Origin: a virus
Direction: 5' to 3' (one strand)
Virus record (IMG/VR): IMGVR_UViG_3300009425_003086
Span: 1-54,187 of that record
DNA: 54,187 nucleotides
Each line of letters starts with the position of its first letter. The first letter of the stretch is position 1. Of this stretch, positions 42,093 through 50,121 are shown piece by piece. The notes beneath the pieces were generated by a model. It was given only the letters and a program-made list of their open reading frames with translations. It did not search any database and had not been told where the DNA came from. The position numbers and the translations under genes are program-made.

Positions 42093-43001
42093 ATGAGCAA
42101 AGTAAAAAATTATCAAGAAGTAATAGATATTGCATCAAAACATTTAGGAAAGGTAGGAGGATCTGGATATAAGGATACCTACTCTCCTGAACTACTAGTG
42201 AAAATACCTAGAAATTTAAATAGACAAGGTTATGGATTAACTGGATCTGAATTTGTAGGGGTAGATACTTGGAATGCTTACGAAGTATCGGCAATCACAA
42301 CTAAAGGACAACCTGTGGCAGGTATGTTGAAGATTGTATGTAATGCCTCATCTGAATTTCACGTAGAATCTAAGTCTATAAAACTATACCTAAACTCATT
42401 TAATATGACTCGTATCGGCGATACAGCAGCAGACTGTATTACAGGTATTGAAGCAAGAGTAAAGAGAGATTTAGATGAACTACTAGACACTACAACTACA
42501 GTAACATTTTATGGTTCTGATTTAGAAACAGAACCAATGTCATTTGATAGTTATGAAGATATTGCTGAATTGACAGATTTAGATACTATAGATTTTACAG
42601 CATTCGAATCAGATTCAAATCAATTAGACGTAGAAGAACATAATCAAACATCAGAGATCAAATGGACTTCTAACTTATTAAGGTCTAACTGTAGAGTTAC
42701 AAACCAACCCGACTGGGGAGATATTTACATTAGAATAAAAGGCAAAAACCTACCAACACCAGCATCTATTGCTAAATATATTGTTAGCCACAGAACTGTA
42801 AGTCATTTTCACGAAGAGATATGTGAAATGGTGTATAAACACCTTTCTGATGCATTTGAACCTGAGAATTTAATGGTAGCATGTCTTTATACCCGAAGAG
42901 GAGGTTTAGATATTAATCCAATTAGAGCAACCCATACCTACCTAATACCCGAATTCTTTACTAACCCGGAATTTATAATTCAAAAAACACTGAGACAGTA
43001 A
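42093..43001 (+). CDS. queF: NADPH-dependent preQ0 reductase (QueF, long type)
   Basis: 302 residues, near the long E. coli-type QueF (282). SSEFHVESKSIKLYLNSF holds the QueF motif ESKSxKLY (92-99). LRSNCRVTNQPDWGD has the active-site Cys200. VSHRTVSHFHEEICE matches the substrate-binding FHExC region. The enzyme reduces the nitrile of preQ0 to the aminomethyl group of preQ1 using NADPH. In this phage it would supply preQ1 for the DpdA-like transglycosylase. It shares one base with the next gene. Confidence 0.9.
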   Translation: MSKVKNYQEVIDIASKHLGKVGGSGYKDTYSPELLVKIPRNLNRQGYGLTGSEFVGVDTWNAYEVSAITTKGQPVAGMLKIVCNASSEFHVESKSIKLYLNSFNMTRIGDTAADCITGIEARVKRDLDELLDTTTTVTFYGSDLETEPMSFDSYEDIAELTDLDTIDFTAFESDSNQLDVEEHNQTSEIKWTSNLLRSNCRVTNQPDWGDIYIRIKGKNLPTPASIAKYIVSHRTVSHFHEEICEMVYKHLSDAFEPENLMVACLYTRRGGLDINPIRATHTYLIPEFFTNPEFIIQKTLRQ

Positions 43002-43258
43002 TGGATATAAAAATTAAAGAAGAGTATATTCTTATAGCAGAAAGGATCCCACCAGGAGATAATTGGGAGTTAGAAATAGATAAGGAAGAGATTATAGAAG
43101 GATTAGTTCCTACATTAACAGCTTATCTTCGAAAAACTAAATTTAAAGGAGATTACAAATTATCTCCTCTAAAAGGAAAGTTATATGCTATCAAAGAACA
43201 GGAAATTATCGTTAAAGAACCAGAAGTAGAAAAGTTTGATCTTTACGGAGAAATCTAA
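43001..43258 (+). CDS. Small acidic protein, function unknown
   Basis: 85 residues that begin on the last base of queF. Rich in Glu, Lys and Ile; a beta-strand/helix mix (GDNWELEIDKEEIIEGL). No family is recognised. The main polymerase promoter starts 8 nt after its stop. Confidence 0.55.
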   Translation: MDIKIKEEYILIAERIPPGDNWELEIDKEEIIEGLVPTLTAYLRKTKFKGDYKLSPLKGKLYAIKEQEIIVKEPEVEKFDLYGEI

Positions 43259-43264
43259 GAGTAC

Positions 43265-43296
43265 AGTTGTTTTCCTGCAATATTTTTCGTATATTT
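43265..43296 (+). promoter_or_regulatory. Host-type promoter TTG-N20-TATATT (DNA polymerase)
   Basis: TTG at 43267-43269 and TATATT from 43290 (TTCGTATATTTAT), 20 bases apart. It overlaps the 5' end of a longer open frame and so supports ATG 43324 as the polymerase start. Confidence 0.65.
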
Positions 43297-43323
43297 ATAG
43301 TATATAAAATTGATAAAACGGTT

Positions 43324-45663
43324 ATGGAGTTAGAAAAAAAATATTACACAGTCCAAGATAAAGAGACTTTAAATCTATTATACAAACACATTACTGACTC
43401 AGATGTAATAGCAGTCGATACTGAGACGACTGGGCTAAATCCTCGAAAGAATAAAATCGTAGGATGGTCTGTTTCCGGAGATGAAGGTGTAGGGTTTTAC
43501 TTACCCACTCTAGTATATAATTTTGAAGCCGATGAACTTCAAGTACAGACGATAGATGGACAATCTACAGAAGTAATCTCCAAAAACCTACTTAAACTAC
43601 TTAAAGGAAAGAAACTAGTATTTCATAATGCTTCCTTTGATGTTCAGTTCATAAAAAATTACTTCGGAGTTGACCTTATAGAAGATATATGGGTTGATAC
43701 TGGTTTACTTGTTCATACTGTCTATGAAGAAGGAGCCTTTGGATTCGGAAATCCATTTGGCCTAAAATCAATCGCTATTATGAATCAGGAAGCTCTAGGC
43801 CTGAACGTAGAAGAAGCAGCCAACCAAGAGCAAATAGAACTAAAAGAATCAATAAAGAAAAATGGTGGAGAAACTACTAAACTTAAGTATGAAATATATA
43901 AAGCAGATCTTGACATACTTTCTAAGTACGCTGCTGCTGATACTGACCTTACCCTTCGTATTTGTAATTTATATTTGGGTAAACTTAGAGATGAAGGCTT
44001 GGAAAAATTCTTCTTTGAAGAAGAGGTAATGCCTGTGTATCGTGAAGTTACTGTACCTATGGAAGCTACTGGAGTAGACCTAGATATGGACCTACTTCAT
44101 GAAACTCATAAAAACATCACAGTAGATTTAGCGAAGAATAAAAAAATAGTAATGAAGAGCCTACTAGATACTTCAGAAGCTAAGAAATGGGTTGTAGATA
44201 CATCTATGTCTACTTACCCCCCCTCTCATAAAGGTAATTGGGCACAACAACTAGCTATAAGGTATTCTCTATCTTTACCTAAGAGTGAAAAGACTGGTAA
44301 GTTTTCTATTACATCAAAACATGTAGAAGCTTTAGATGACGGGCCTGTTAAAGAGTTCTTAAAGACTGGAGATATTGAATTATTAGATAGTTTAGAAGTA
44401 GCTCGTATTTCTATGTCGATGTGGAAAGAATCTAATGACGGAGACCATATTAATATTCAATCCAAAAAACATTTAGGAGAAATCTGTTTTAAGTATATGG
44501 GTATTAAAGCTAAGTCTCAAACAAGAAAAGGACAAGATCAATTCGATATGAGCATGTTGGAGGTATTATCAAAGACTTATGCTTGGGCAGAGAATCTACG
44601 TATCTATAATAAACTACTAAAGATTAAATCTACTTATGTAGATAGGTTTATAGATAGGTCTGAAGATGGCAGATACTACTTTTACTTTAAGCAGAACGGT
44701 ACTGTATCAGGTAGGTATGGATCAGATGCTCAACAATTACCTAAAACTAAAGAAGAAGGAGAAGATGCTCCAATTATCATTAGGTATAATAATATAGTAA
44801 GAGCATTTCTAATTGCTGGAAAAGGACGTAAAGTAATCGATTGTGATTACGAATCTTTAGAACCACATTGCTTTGCATCAGTATCAGGAGACAAAAAATT
44901 ACAAGAAATCTTCAACAACGGATGGGATTTTTATTCTTATGTTGCTATTCAAACTGAAAAACTAAACGAACAAAGAAAAAGATTTCCTAACGGAGTATCA
45001 GCAGATAAGAAAGCAGATAACTACCTTAAGAAACTAGATGTAACAGCACGTAATAAAGCTAAAGCCTATTCATTAGGGGTAGCATACGGAATGGAAGCAT
45101 TTGCTCTTAAGATGACATTAGGAGTAGACCAAAAGACTGCTGAAGGACTTATAAAAGGTTACTTAGAAGGATTCCCAGGCTTAGCTGAATGGAGAGAAAA
45201 TTCTAGACTTCAAGTTAAAGCTCATGGTTATATTAAAAATTCTGTTGGTAGAGTAAGGCATTTACCTAAAGTGCAGAAGATCTACACTAAGTATCAAGAT
45301 CAATTCTTAGATTGGAGATTTAGAAAGAACTTAGAACCTCAATATGGTAGAGCTCAAGTATTACAGGTATATAGAGACTTTAGAAACGGACTTAATAACT
45401 GTTTAAACTTTCAACTTCAGTCATTAGCAGCATCAGTGGTAAATAGAGCTGCAGTCAAGATTAACTTAAAGGCTAAAGAACTAGGGATAGATGCAATTGT
45501 TCAAGCACAGGTTCATGATCAATTGATTATTAATATTGCAGAAGAAGATGCAGATAGATTTGCACCCTATGTACAAGAGCTTATGGAAACGACTACTGAA
45601 TTAGAAGGTGTAACCTTAAAAGCACCTCCAGAGATAGCGAATAACTGGCAAGAAGGCCATTAA
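43324..45663 (+). CDS. DNA polymerase I-type (family A) replicative polymerase with 3'-5' exonuclease
   Basis: 779 residues from ATG 43324; the longer open frame would translate the promoter. The exonuclease has DTETTGLNP, VFHNASFDVQF and YAAADTDLTL (all three acidic motifs). The polymerase has motif A DYESLEPH (D508, E513), motif B RNKAKAYSLGVAYG (K580, L584, Y588) and motif C QVHDQL (H731, D732). Leu584 sits at the E. coli Phe762 position, a substitution common in marine phage polymerases. No 5' FEN domain is fused; the Rnh-like gene at 18947 supplies that activity. This is the likely replicase of the phage. Confidence 0.92.
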   Translation: MELEKKYYTVQDKETLNLLYKHITDSDVIAVDTETTGLNPRKNKIVGWSVSGDEGVGFYLPTLVYNFEADELQVQTIDGQSTEVISKNLLKLLKGKKLVFHNASFDVQFIKNYFGVDLIEDIWVDTGLLVHTVYEEGAFGFGNPFGLKSIAIMNQEALGLNVEEAANQEQIELKESIKKNGGETTKLKYEIYKADLDILSKYAAADTDLTLRICNLYLGKLRDEGLEKFFFEEEVMPVYREVTVPMEATGVDLDMDLLHETHKNITVDLAKNKKIVMKSLLDTSEAKKWVVDTSMSTYPPSHKGNWAQQLAIRYSLSLPKSEKTGKFSITSKHVEALDDGPVKEFLKTGDIELLDSLEVARISMSMWKESNDGDHINIQSKKHLGEICFKYMGIKAKSQTRKGQDQFDMSMLEVLSKTYAWAENLRIYNKLLKIKSTYVDRFIDRSEDGRYYFYFKQNGTVSGRYGSDAQQLPKTKEEGEDAPIIIRYNNIVRAFLIAGKGRKVIDCDYESLEPHCFASVSGDKKLQEIFNNGWDFYSYVAIQTEKLNEQRKRFPNGVSADKKADNYLKKLDVTARNKAKAYSLGVAYGMEAFALKMTLGVDQKTAEGLIKGYLEGFPGLAEWRENSRLQVKAHGYIKNSVGRVRHLPKVQKIYTKYQDQFLDWRFRKNLEPQYGRAQVLQVYRDFRNGLNNCLNFQLQSLAASVVNRAAVKINLKAKELGIDAIVQAQVHDQLIINIAEEDADRFAPYVQELMETTTELEGVTLKAPPEIANNWQEGH

Positions 45664-45674
45664 TAGCTAAAAAG

Positions 45675-45998
45675 ATGGATATTAAACAACGAGGCGTGTA
45701 TGGAGTATTAAATGAGATGAAATTGTTAATGTATATTGGTTCTTCAACTCTTCCTTTACATATATTAGAGTATAATCATAGAAATTGGAAACAGAAGAAT
45801 TATAGTGGTACTAATTTTAGAAATAAACTAAGTCAGGTAGGAAAAGATTGGAAATTCTTTTGGATAATTAAACCATATGATTGTGATTTAAGAGAAATTG
45901 AAACAAGAGAAGGAGAATTAATACGTAAATATATTCCTCTTTTGAATATAGATAAAACACCAATAAAATCTTCTATTAAGTATGGAAGAATTAAATAA
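45675..45998 (+). CDS. GIY-YIG nuclease-like small protein
   Basis: 107 residues. GVYGVLN and LMYIGSS form the GIY-YIG core strands. An H-x-x-x-R-like stretch (YNHRNWKQ) and REGELIRKYIPLLNID carry the Glu and Asn of the GIY-YIG fold. It stands alone 11 nt after the polymerase gene. Free-standing GIY-YIG proteins in phages include homing endonucleases; flanking of a conserved replication gene fits, but no intron is seen. The C-terminus is basic. Confidence 0.7.
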   Translation: MDIKQRGVYGVLNEMKLLMYIGSSTLPLHILEYNHRNWKQKNYSGTNFRNKLSQVGKDWKFFWIIKPYDCDLREIETREGELIRKYIPLLNIDKTPIKSSIKYGRIK

Positions 45999-46007
45999 AA
46001 AAAAAGT

Positions 46008-46958
46008 ATGATTAGAACAGCAGAGTGTATTACACCAGATCACCCGGATAAAATATGTGATAGAATTTCAGATGCAATACTAGATGCATGCCTAGAACAA
46101 GACCCAGATGCAAGAGTAGCAGTAGAAACAATGGGAGGACATGGAATTATTTCTGTAACAGGAGAGTTAACAACAACAGCATATGTTGAAATCCCAACTA
46201 TTGTAAGACAGGTATACGGAGAGGAAATAGGAATACAGACTAACATAGTCAGACAGAGTCCTGAAATATCTCAAGGAGTAGATACTGGAGGAGCTGGAGA
46301 TCAAGGTATTATGATAGGATATGCCTGTAACGAAAACGAGGAATTGGTTCCTCAAGAATATTACTTAGCTAGAAATTTATGTAAGGCTATGTACGCGATG
46401 TATCCATACGATGGTAAAACCCAAGTTACGATGGATGGCAACTCACTTAGAGTTGTTTGTTCATTCCAAAATGCACCAACTGAAATGTTAGATGGATTTG
46501 TTAGAGGATTCTTCAGTAGATATCCTCAGTACCACATTGAAGCATTACATATTAATCCAGCTGGGGAGTGGTCAATAGGAGGCTTTGCAGCAGATACAGG
46601 AGTAACTGGTAGAAAATTAGCAGTAGATAATTACGGACCTCGTATACCATTAGGAGGAGGAGCATTTTCCGGAAAGGATAGTTCTAAAGTAGATAGATCA
46701 GGAGCATATGCAGCAAGAAGAGTAGCAGTAGACTATCTTAAGAAATATAATGCTAAAGAAGTATATGTAACATTAGCTTATGCAATTGGACATAATGAAC
46801 CTTTACAGGCAACAGCATTTGTAGATGGAAGAGAGATGTTTATAGAAGATTATGATCTATCTCCAAATGGAATAGTAAAATTATTAGATTTAAAAACACC
46901 TAAATTCGCAAAAACAGCACAATGGGGACACATGGGACAGAACTTTTCTTGGGGATAG
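46008..46958 (+). CDS. metK: S-adenosylmethionine synthetase (MetK), compact
   Basis: 316 residues, about 70-80 fewer than host MetK. ECITPDHPDKICDRISDA, GAGDQGIMIGYA, NPAGEWSIGGF and GGGAFSGKDSSKVDRS are the methionine-, metal- and ATP-binding motifs. TAQWGHMGQNFSW ends the protein like the family C-terminus. The missing residues fall mostly between the GAGDQG region and the last third. It makes SAM from ATP and methionine. In this phage SAM is the cofactor of QueE and could serve DNA or other methylases elsewhere. Confidence 0.9.
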   Translation: MIRTAECITPDHPDKICDRISDAILDACLEQDPDARVAVETMGGHGIISVTGELTTTAYVEIPTIVRQVYGEEIGIQTNIVRQSPEISQGVDTGGAGDQGIMIGYACNENEELVPQEYYLARNLCKAMYAMYPYDGKTQVTMDGNSLRVVCSFQNAPTEMLDGFVRGFFSRYPQYHIEALHINPAGEWSIGGFAADTGVTGRKLAVDNYGPRIPLGGGAFSGKDSSKVDRSGAYAARRVAVDYLKKYNAKEVYVTLAYAIGHNEPLQATAFVDGREMFIEDYDLSPNGIVKLLDLKTPKFAKTAQWGHMGQNFSWG

Positions 46959-46988
46959 TTGCCTAAGAAGTATTTTCTTCGTATATTT
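46957..46988 (+). promoter_or_regulatory. Host-type promoter TTG-N20-TATATT (Hsp20 region)
   Basis: ATAGTTGCCTA with TTG at 46959-46961 and TATATT from 46982 (TTCGTATATTTAT), 20 bases apart. It overlaps the metK stop. A short open frame begins 12 nt after the TATATT start, and the hsp20 ATG follows at 47072. Confidence 0.65.
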
Positions 46989-46993
46989 ATAAT

Positions 46994-47059
46994 ATGAAGG
47001 ATCTACTCCAGAGAGATTATTCACAATTTTTTTTAACCGATGACCTTAGGGCATCATAA
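46994..47059 (+). CDS. Possible 21-aa leader peptide before hsp20
   Basis: An ATG only 12 nt behind the promoter starts a 21-codon frame ending 12 nt before the hsp20 ATG. It could be a leader peptide or chance. The position right at the expected transcript start is the only support. Confidence 0.25.
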   Translation: MKDLLQRDYSQFFLTDDLRAS

Positions 47060-47071
47060 ATTTTTAATGAT

Positions 47072-47509
47072 ATGAGTACATTATTTTTAGAACGTAATCC
47101 GTTCGATATTTTAGTCCGCAATTTTTTGCAAACAGCTAACCATTACCAACCGTTAGCAGAATCCAAATTACCTCACCCAGTAGATATTTACGAAAAAGAA
47201 AACGGCTTAGGCTTAGACATTGCCTGTACCGGAATTCCAAAAGAAGATATTGAAATAGAGATTGAAGGTAACATAATTAGAGTTAATTACGACAAAAACA
47301 GTTCCGATTGTCAATGTAACTCAGACTGTGAGTGTAAATCACCTGAGTACATACATAAAGGTATTGCTAAACGATCATTCAACTTAGGTTGGAAGATTGA
47401 TAGTAGATTTAATCTTTCAAAAGCAACAGCCGACTTCAAAAACGGCCTATTACAAGTTATAATCCCTTTTGCTAAAGGATCAGAGCCAAGAACTTTGAAA
47501 ATTAGCTAA
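47072..47509 (+). CDS. Small heat-shock protein (Hsp20/alpha-crystallin)
   Basis: 145 residues. The alpha-crystallin domain spans about 34-135: HPVDIYEKENGLGLDIACTG, then IPKEDIEIEIEGNIIRV and ATADFKNGLLQVIIP. A cysteine-rich loop (CQCNSDCEC) lies between strands. The C-terminal tail is short. Hsp20 proteins hold unfolding proteins; T4-like cyanophages also carry one. Here it stands directly before groES and groEL, each with its own or a shared promoter, so a chaperone operon is likely. Confidence 0.88.
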   Translation: MSTLFLERNPFDILVRNFLQTANHYQPLAESKLPHPVDIYEKENGLGLDIACTGIPKEDIEIEIEGNIIRVNYDKNSSDCQCNSDCECKSPEYIHKGIAKRSFNLGWKIDSRFNLSKATADFKNGLLQVIIPFAKGSEPRTLKIS

Positions 47510-47523
47510 ATAAATCCATTTGG

Positions 47524-47555
47524 AGTTGGATCCCTCATTTATTTTTACTATATTA
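47524..47555 (+). promoter_or_regulatory. Host-type promoter TTG-N20-TATATT (groES-groEL)
   Basis: TTG at 47526-47528 and TATATT from 47549, 20 bases apart. The groES ATG is 29 nt after the TATATT start. I see no CIRCE-type inverted repeat, so heat-shock control by HrcA is not indicated. Confidence 0.65.
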
Positions 47556-47577
47556 ATTAAATAAACGTTATGTAAAT

Positions 47578-47883
47578 ATGAAAAAATTAAATCCTTGTAA
47601 TGATAGAATTATAATAAAATCTATCGACGATGGAGAACAAATGTACGGTTCAATCGTAGTACCTGATATGGGAAAAGAAAAACCAGAAATGGGCACAGTA
47701 GTAGCTATAGGCCCAGGCCGAATATCCGATTACGGCAAATTAATTTCCGTTAGGTCTTGTAAAGTAGGAGATGTAGTACTAATTCCTAAAATAGGTTCTA
47801 TGCGAATTGACTTCGAAGGAGAAGAGTACCTAATAGCACAAGATAGAGAAATTTTAGCAGTAATTAAAAAATCAAAAGAGTAA
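47578..47883 (+). CDS. groES: Co-chaperonin GroES
   Basis: 101 residues, close to host GroES (about 95). LNPCNDRIIIK, the mobile-loop region (about 18-33) with GSIVVPD, GTVVAIGPGR and VGDVVLIP match GroES order. The mobile loop binds GroEL and caps folding chambers. It is one nucleotide from the groEL start, as in bacterial groESL operons. T4 gp31 is a functional analogue, but this protein is closer to real GroES. Confidence 0.92.
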   Translation: MKKLNPCNDRIIIKSIDDGEQMYGSIVVPDMGKEKPEMGTVVAIGPGRISDYGKLISVRSCKVGDVVLIPKIGSMRIDFEGEEYLIAQDREILAVIKKSKE

Positions 47884-47884
47884 T

Positions 47885-49543
47885 ATGAGCAATAAAATTT
47901 TATTTTCCGATGAAGCTAGATTAAAACTAGTAACCGGAGTAGAAAAGTTATCAAAGGCAGTAACAGCCACTTTAGGGCCATCAGGCCGTAATGTAATTAT
48001 AGAGCAAAAGCAAGGCTTTCCTATATCATCTAAGGATGGAGTTACAGTAGCCAAAGGTATCGAATTAGAAGATATTGAAGAAAATATCGGAGCACAGTTA
48101 GTTAAACAGGCTTCGATTAAAACAGCAGACGCAGCAGGAGATGGTACAACAACATCTACCTTGTTAGCAGCATCAATTTACCAACAAGGATTAGAAGCAT
48201 CTAAAGACAATACAGTTAATTTAGTAGACCTTAAAAGAGGTATTGATAAAGCAACTGTTAAAGTAATTGATGCATTAGAGCTTCAATCTAAAGAAATTAC
48301 GGATGAAGGGCAGCTTAAACAAATAGCTACCATTTCAGCTAATAATGATTCCGAAGTAGGGGAACTGATTTCCACAGCCATGGATAAAGTAGGTCGTGAC
48401 GGTGTCGTTACGATTGAAGAGTCGAAAACAGGAGATACGTATTTAGAAACAGTTGAAGGAATGCAATTCAACAGAGGTTATAAGTCTCCATATTTTGTTA
48501 CTGATAATAGTTCTATGCAAGCTGTCCTTCAAAATCCGTTAATACTAATCACAGATAAGAAACTTACGCAAGTAAAAGAATTACTTCCTATATTAGAAGG
48601 ATGCTCTAATAAGAATAAATCATTACTGATTATTGCAGATGATATAGACGGTGAAGCACTTTCTACTCTAGTAGTAAATAAAATGAGAGGTATCTTAGGG
48701 TGTGTAGCAGTTAAATCTCCTGAATTTGGAGACAGAAAGAAAGCTATGCTAGAAGATATCGCTACATTAACAGGAGGTACAGTAATCTCAGGAGAGAAAG
48801 GAATGAGATTAGATAAATATAAACCTGAGTGGTTAGGTTCCGCTAAGAAAGTAACTGTTGGTAAAGATAACACAACTATTATTGACGCTAATGGAGACCA
48901 AGCATCAATCGAACAAAGAGTATCAGAGATACAGACTCAAGTAGATGAAACTAAATCACCATACGAGAAAGAAACTTTACAAGATAGATTAGCAAAATTC
49001 GTAGGAGGAGTAGCTATCGTATATGTAGGTGGAATGACTGAAGTTGAAATGAAAGAAAAAAAGGATCGTGTAGACGACGCTCTTCACGCAACAAAAGCAG
49101 CCTTAGAAGAAGGTTTCTTACCTGGAGGAGGAGTAGCATTACTAAGAGCGAGTAAAGAGCTATATGACGATCCGGAATTATGGAGTTATACAGATAATGA
49201 AAGCGAAGCACTAGGCTTTACTACATTACTTGAAGCTTGTGGTACACCATTTTGCACCATCTTAACTAATGCAGGAATTGCAAGAGATAAGGTTGTAGAG
49301 ATTTCCAAAATAGTTACCACCAGTAAAGATGAATGGCATGGATATAATACTAGAACAGGTCAGTATGTAAATATGTTTGACGAGGGAGTGATAGATCCTA
49401 CTAAAGTAACTAGATTAGCTTTAGAAAATGCAGCTAGTGTCGCTGGTACAATGTTAACCACTGAAGCACTAATAACTAATATTAAAGAAGAAAACAACGC
49501 ACCAAGTATGCCAGGAATAGATCCTAGTATGATGATGCAATAA
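47885..49543 (+). CDS. groEL: Chaperonin GroEL (phage-encoded)
   Basis: 552 residues, full length. [23 protein letters not shown] and GDGTTT (85-90) are the ATP site. The apical domain includes [14 protein letters not shown] and the second equatorial part has [15 protein letters not shown] and the catalytic Asp. The tail ends [12 protein letters not shown], not the GGM repeats of host GroEL. With GroES it should form a folding chamber for phage proteins such as the capsid. Complete chaperonin genes are known in few phages. Confidence 0.95.
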   Translation: MSNKILFSDEARLKLVTGVEKLSKAVTATLGPSGRNVIIEQKQGFPISSKDGVTVAKGIELEDIEENIGAQLVKQASIKTADAAGDGTTTSTLLAASIYQQGLEASKDNTVNLVDLKRGIDKATVKVIDALELQSKEITDEGQLKQIATISANNDSEVGELISTAMDKVGRDGVVTIEESKTGDTYLETVEGMQFNRGYKSPYFVTDNSSMQAVLQNPLILITDKKLTQVKELLPILEGCSNKNKSLLIIADDIDGEALSTLVVNKMRGILGCVAVKSPEFGDRKKAMLEDIATLTGGTVISGEKGMRLDKYKPEWLGSAKKVTVGKDNTTIIDANGDQASIEQRVSEIQTQVDETKSPYEKETLQDRLAKFVGGVAIVYVGGMTEVEMKEKKDRVDDALHATKAALEEGFLPGGGVALLRASKELYDDPELWSYTDNESEALGFTTLLEACGTPFCTILTNAGIARDKVVEISKIVTTSKDEWHGYNTRTGQYVNMFDEGVIDPTKVTRLALENAASVAGTMLTTEALITNIKEENNAPSMPGIDPSMMMQ

Positions 49544-49562
49544 TTAAATTAAAATTAAGATT

Positions 49563-49733
49563 ATGAATAAACAAGAATTATTTGAACAAATCGTAAAACA
49601 CTTTGGAGAATTTGAAACTGAACACAACGGATCAACTAAAGTTTCTCAACGAAGAGCAAGAGCAGCAATTGGAGCAGTTAAAAAATTATGCACAGATTAC
49701 AGAAAAGCTTCAGTGAACGAAGATAAGAGTTAA
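49563..49733 (+). CDS. Small histone H1/Hc1-like DNA-binding protein
   Basis: 56 residues. QELFEQIVKHFGEFETEH begins a helix, and KVSQRRARAAIGAVKKL with CTDYRKAS forms the second. The order matches Bacteroidota histone H1-like Hc1 proteins (helix, then RAR-containing helix, then a basic end), but the usual Lys/Ala-rich tail is short. It follows groEL by 19 nt and precedes a terminator. DNA compaction or regulation is likely. Confidence 0.6.
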   Translation: MNKQELFEQIVKHFGEFETEHNGSTKVSQRRARAAIGAVKKLCTDYRKASVNEDKS

Positions 49734-49753
49734 AAACAAGTAGTTAATAAAGT

Positions 49754-49789
49754 AAAGGATCTTATCAATAAAAACGGTAAGATCTTTTT
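49754..49789 (+). terminator. Rho-independent terminator after the chaperonin-histone genes
   Basis: GATCTTA (49758-49764) pairs perfectly with TAAGATC (49778-49784) over a 13-nt loop, followed by TTTTT (49785-49789). Confidence 0.8.
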
Positions 49790-49930
49790 CTATTTTACGA
49801 CAAAATCACGGGCGAGGGCGTTTTTCTCTCTACCACGCGCAAATTCTACGAACCTTCCGACAGCCACCGGGCATTATATAGGGCAGACTTGGAAGATAAA
49901 ACCATTAATATTAGGTTCTAATCTATTTTT
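49790..49930. other. Non-coding gap with a GC-rich island
   Basis: The stretch from about 49801 to 49870 has 39 G/C in 70 bases, far above the AT-rich surroundings. No + strand frame of note exists. On the - strand a 25-codon frame starting with GTG runs through it without a recognisable family. No tRNA cloverleaf is apparent. It may be a structured RNA or acquired DNA. Confidence 0.4.
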
Positions 49931-49942
49931 TTCGTATATTTA
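49929..49942 (+). promoter_or_regulatory. Promoter-like TTCGTATATTTAT, weak upstream box
   Basis: TATATT from 49935, 16 nt before ATG 49951. At the expected -33 position the sequence is TTAGG rather than TTG, so this is a weaker or differently used member of the set. Confidence 0.4.
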
Positions 49943-49950
49943 TATATAAG

Positions 49951-50121
49951 ATGAAAAATCGAGATATAATCGGCCAAGAGAAGTACACGGTAGGAGAGTT
50001 AGCTCAACTATCGAGACGTCGAATGGTACAGAAAGATCACGAAGATAAGTCTAAATATAAAAGAAAACAAAAACATAATAAAGACGATTTCGATAATTTT
50101 TATCCGGATCAAGCAATATGA
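49951..50121 (+). CDS. Small basic protein (56 aa), function unknown
   Basis: Highly charged: KYTVGELAQLSRRRMVQKD in the first half suggests a helix-turn-helix-like piece, followed by a Lys-rich stretch and an acidic end with DFDNFYPDQ. It starts just behind a promoter-like element and overlaps the next gene by 4 nt (ATGA). Confidence 0.5.
   Translation: MKNRDIIGQEKYTVGELAQLSRRRMVQKDHEDKSKYKRKQKHNKDDFDNFYPDQAI

Noticed and set aside
43267-43323. TTG start that extends the DNA polymerase by 19 residues
   Set aside because: The extension is the promoter itself (TTG-N20-TATATT), and ATG 43324 begins the protein in normal context.
49790-49890. Possible tRNA or minus-strand peptide in the GC-rich island
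   Set aside because: No cloverleaf with a T-arm could be drawn by eye, and the 25-codon minus-strand frame starts with GTG and has no recognisable family; reported only as a composition anomaly.
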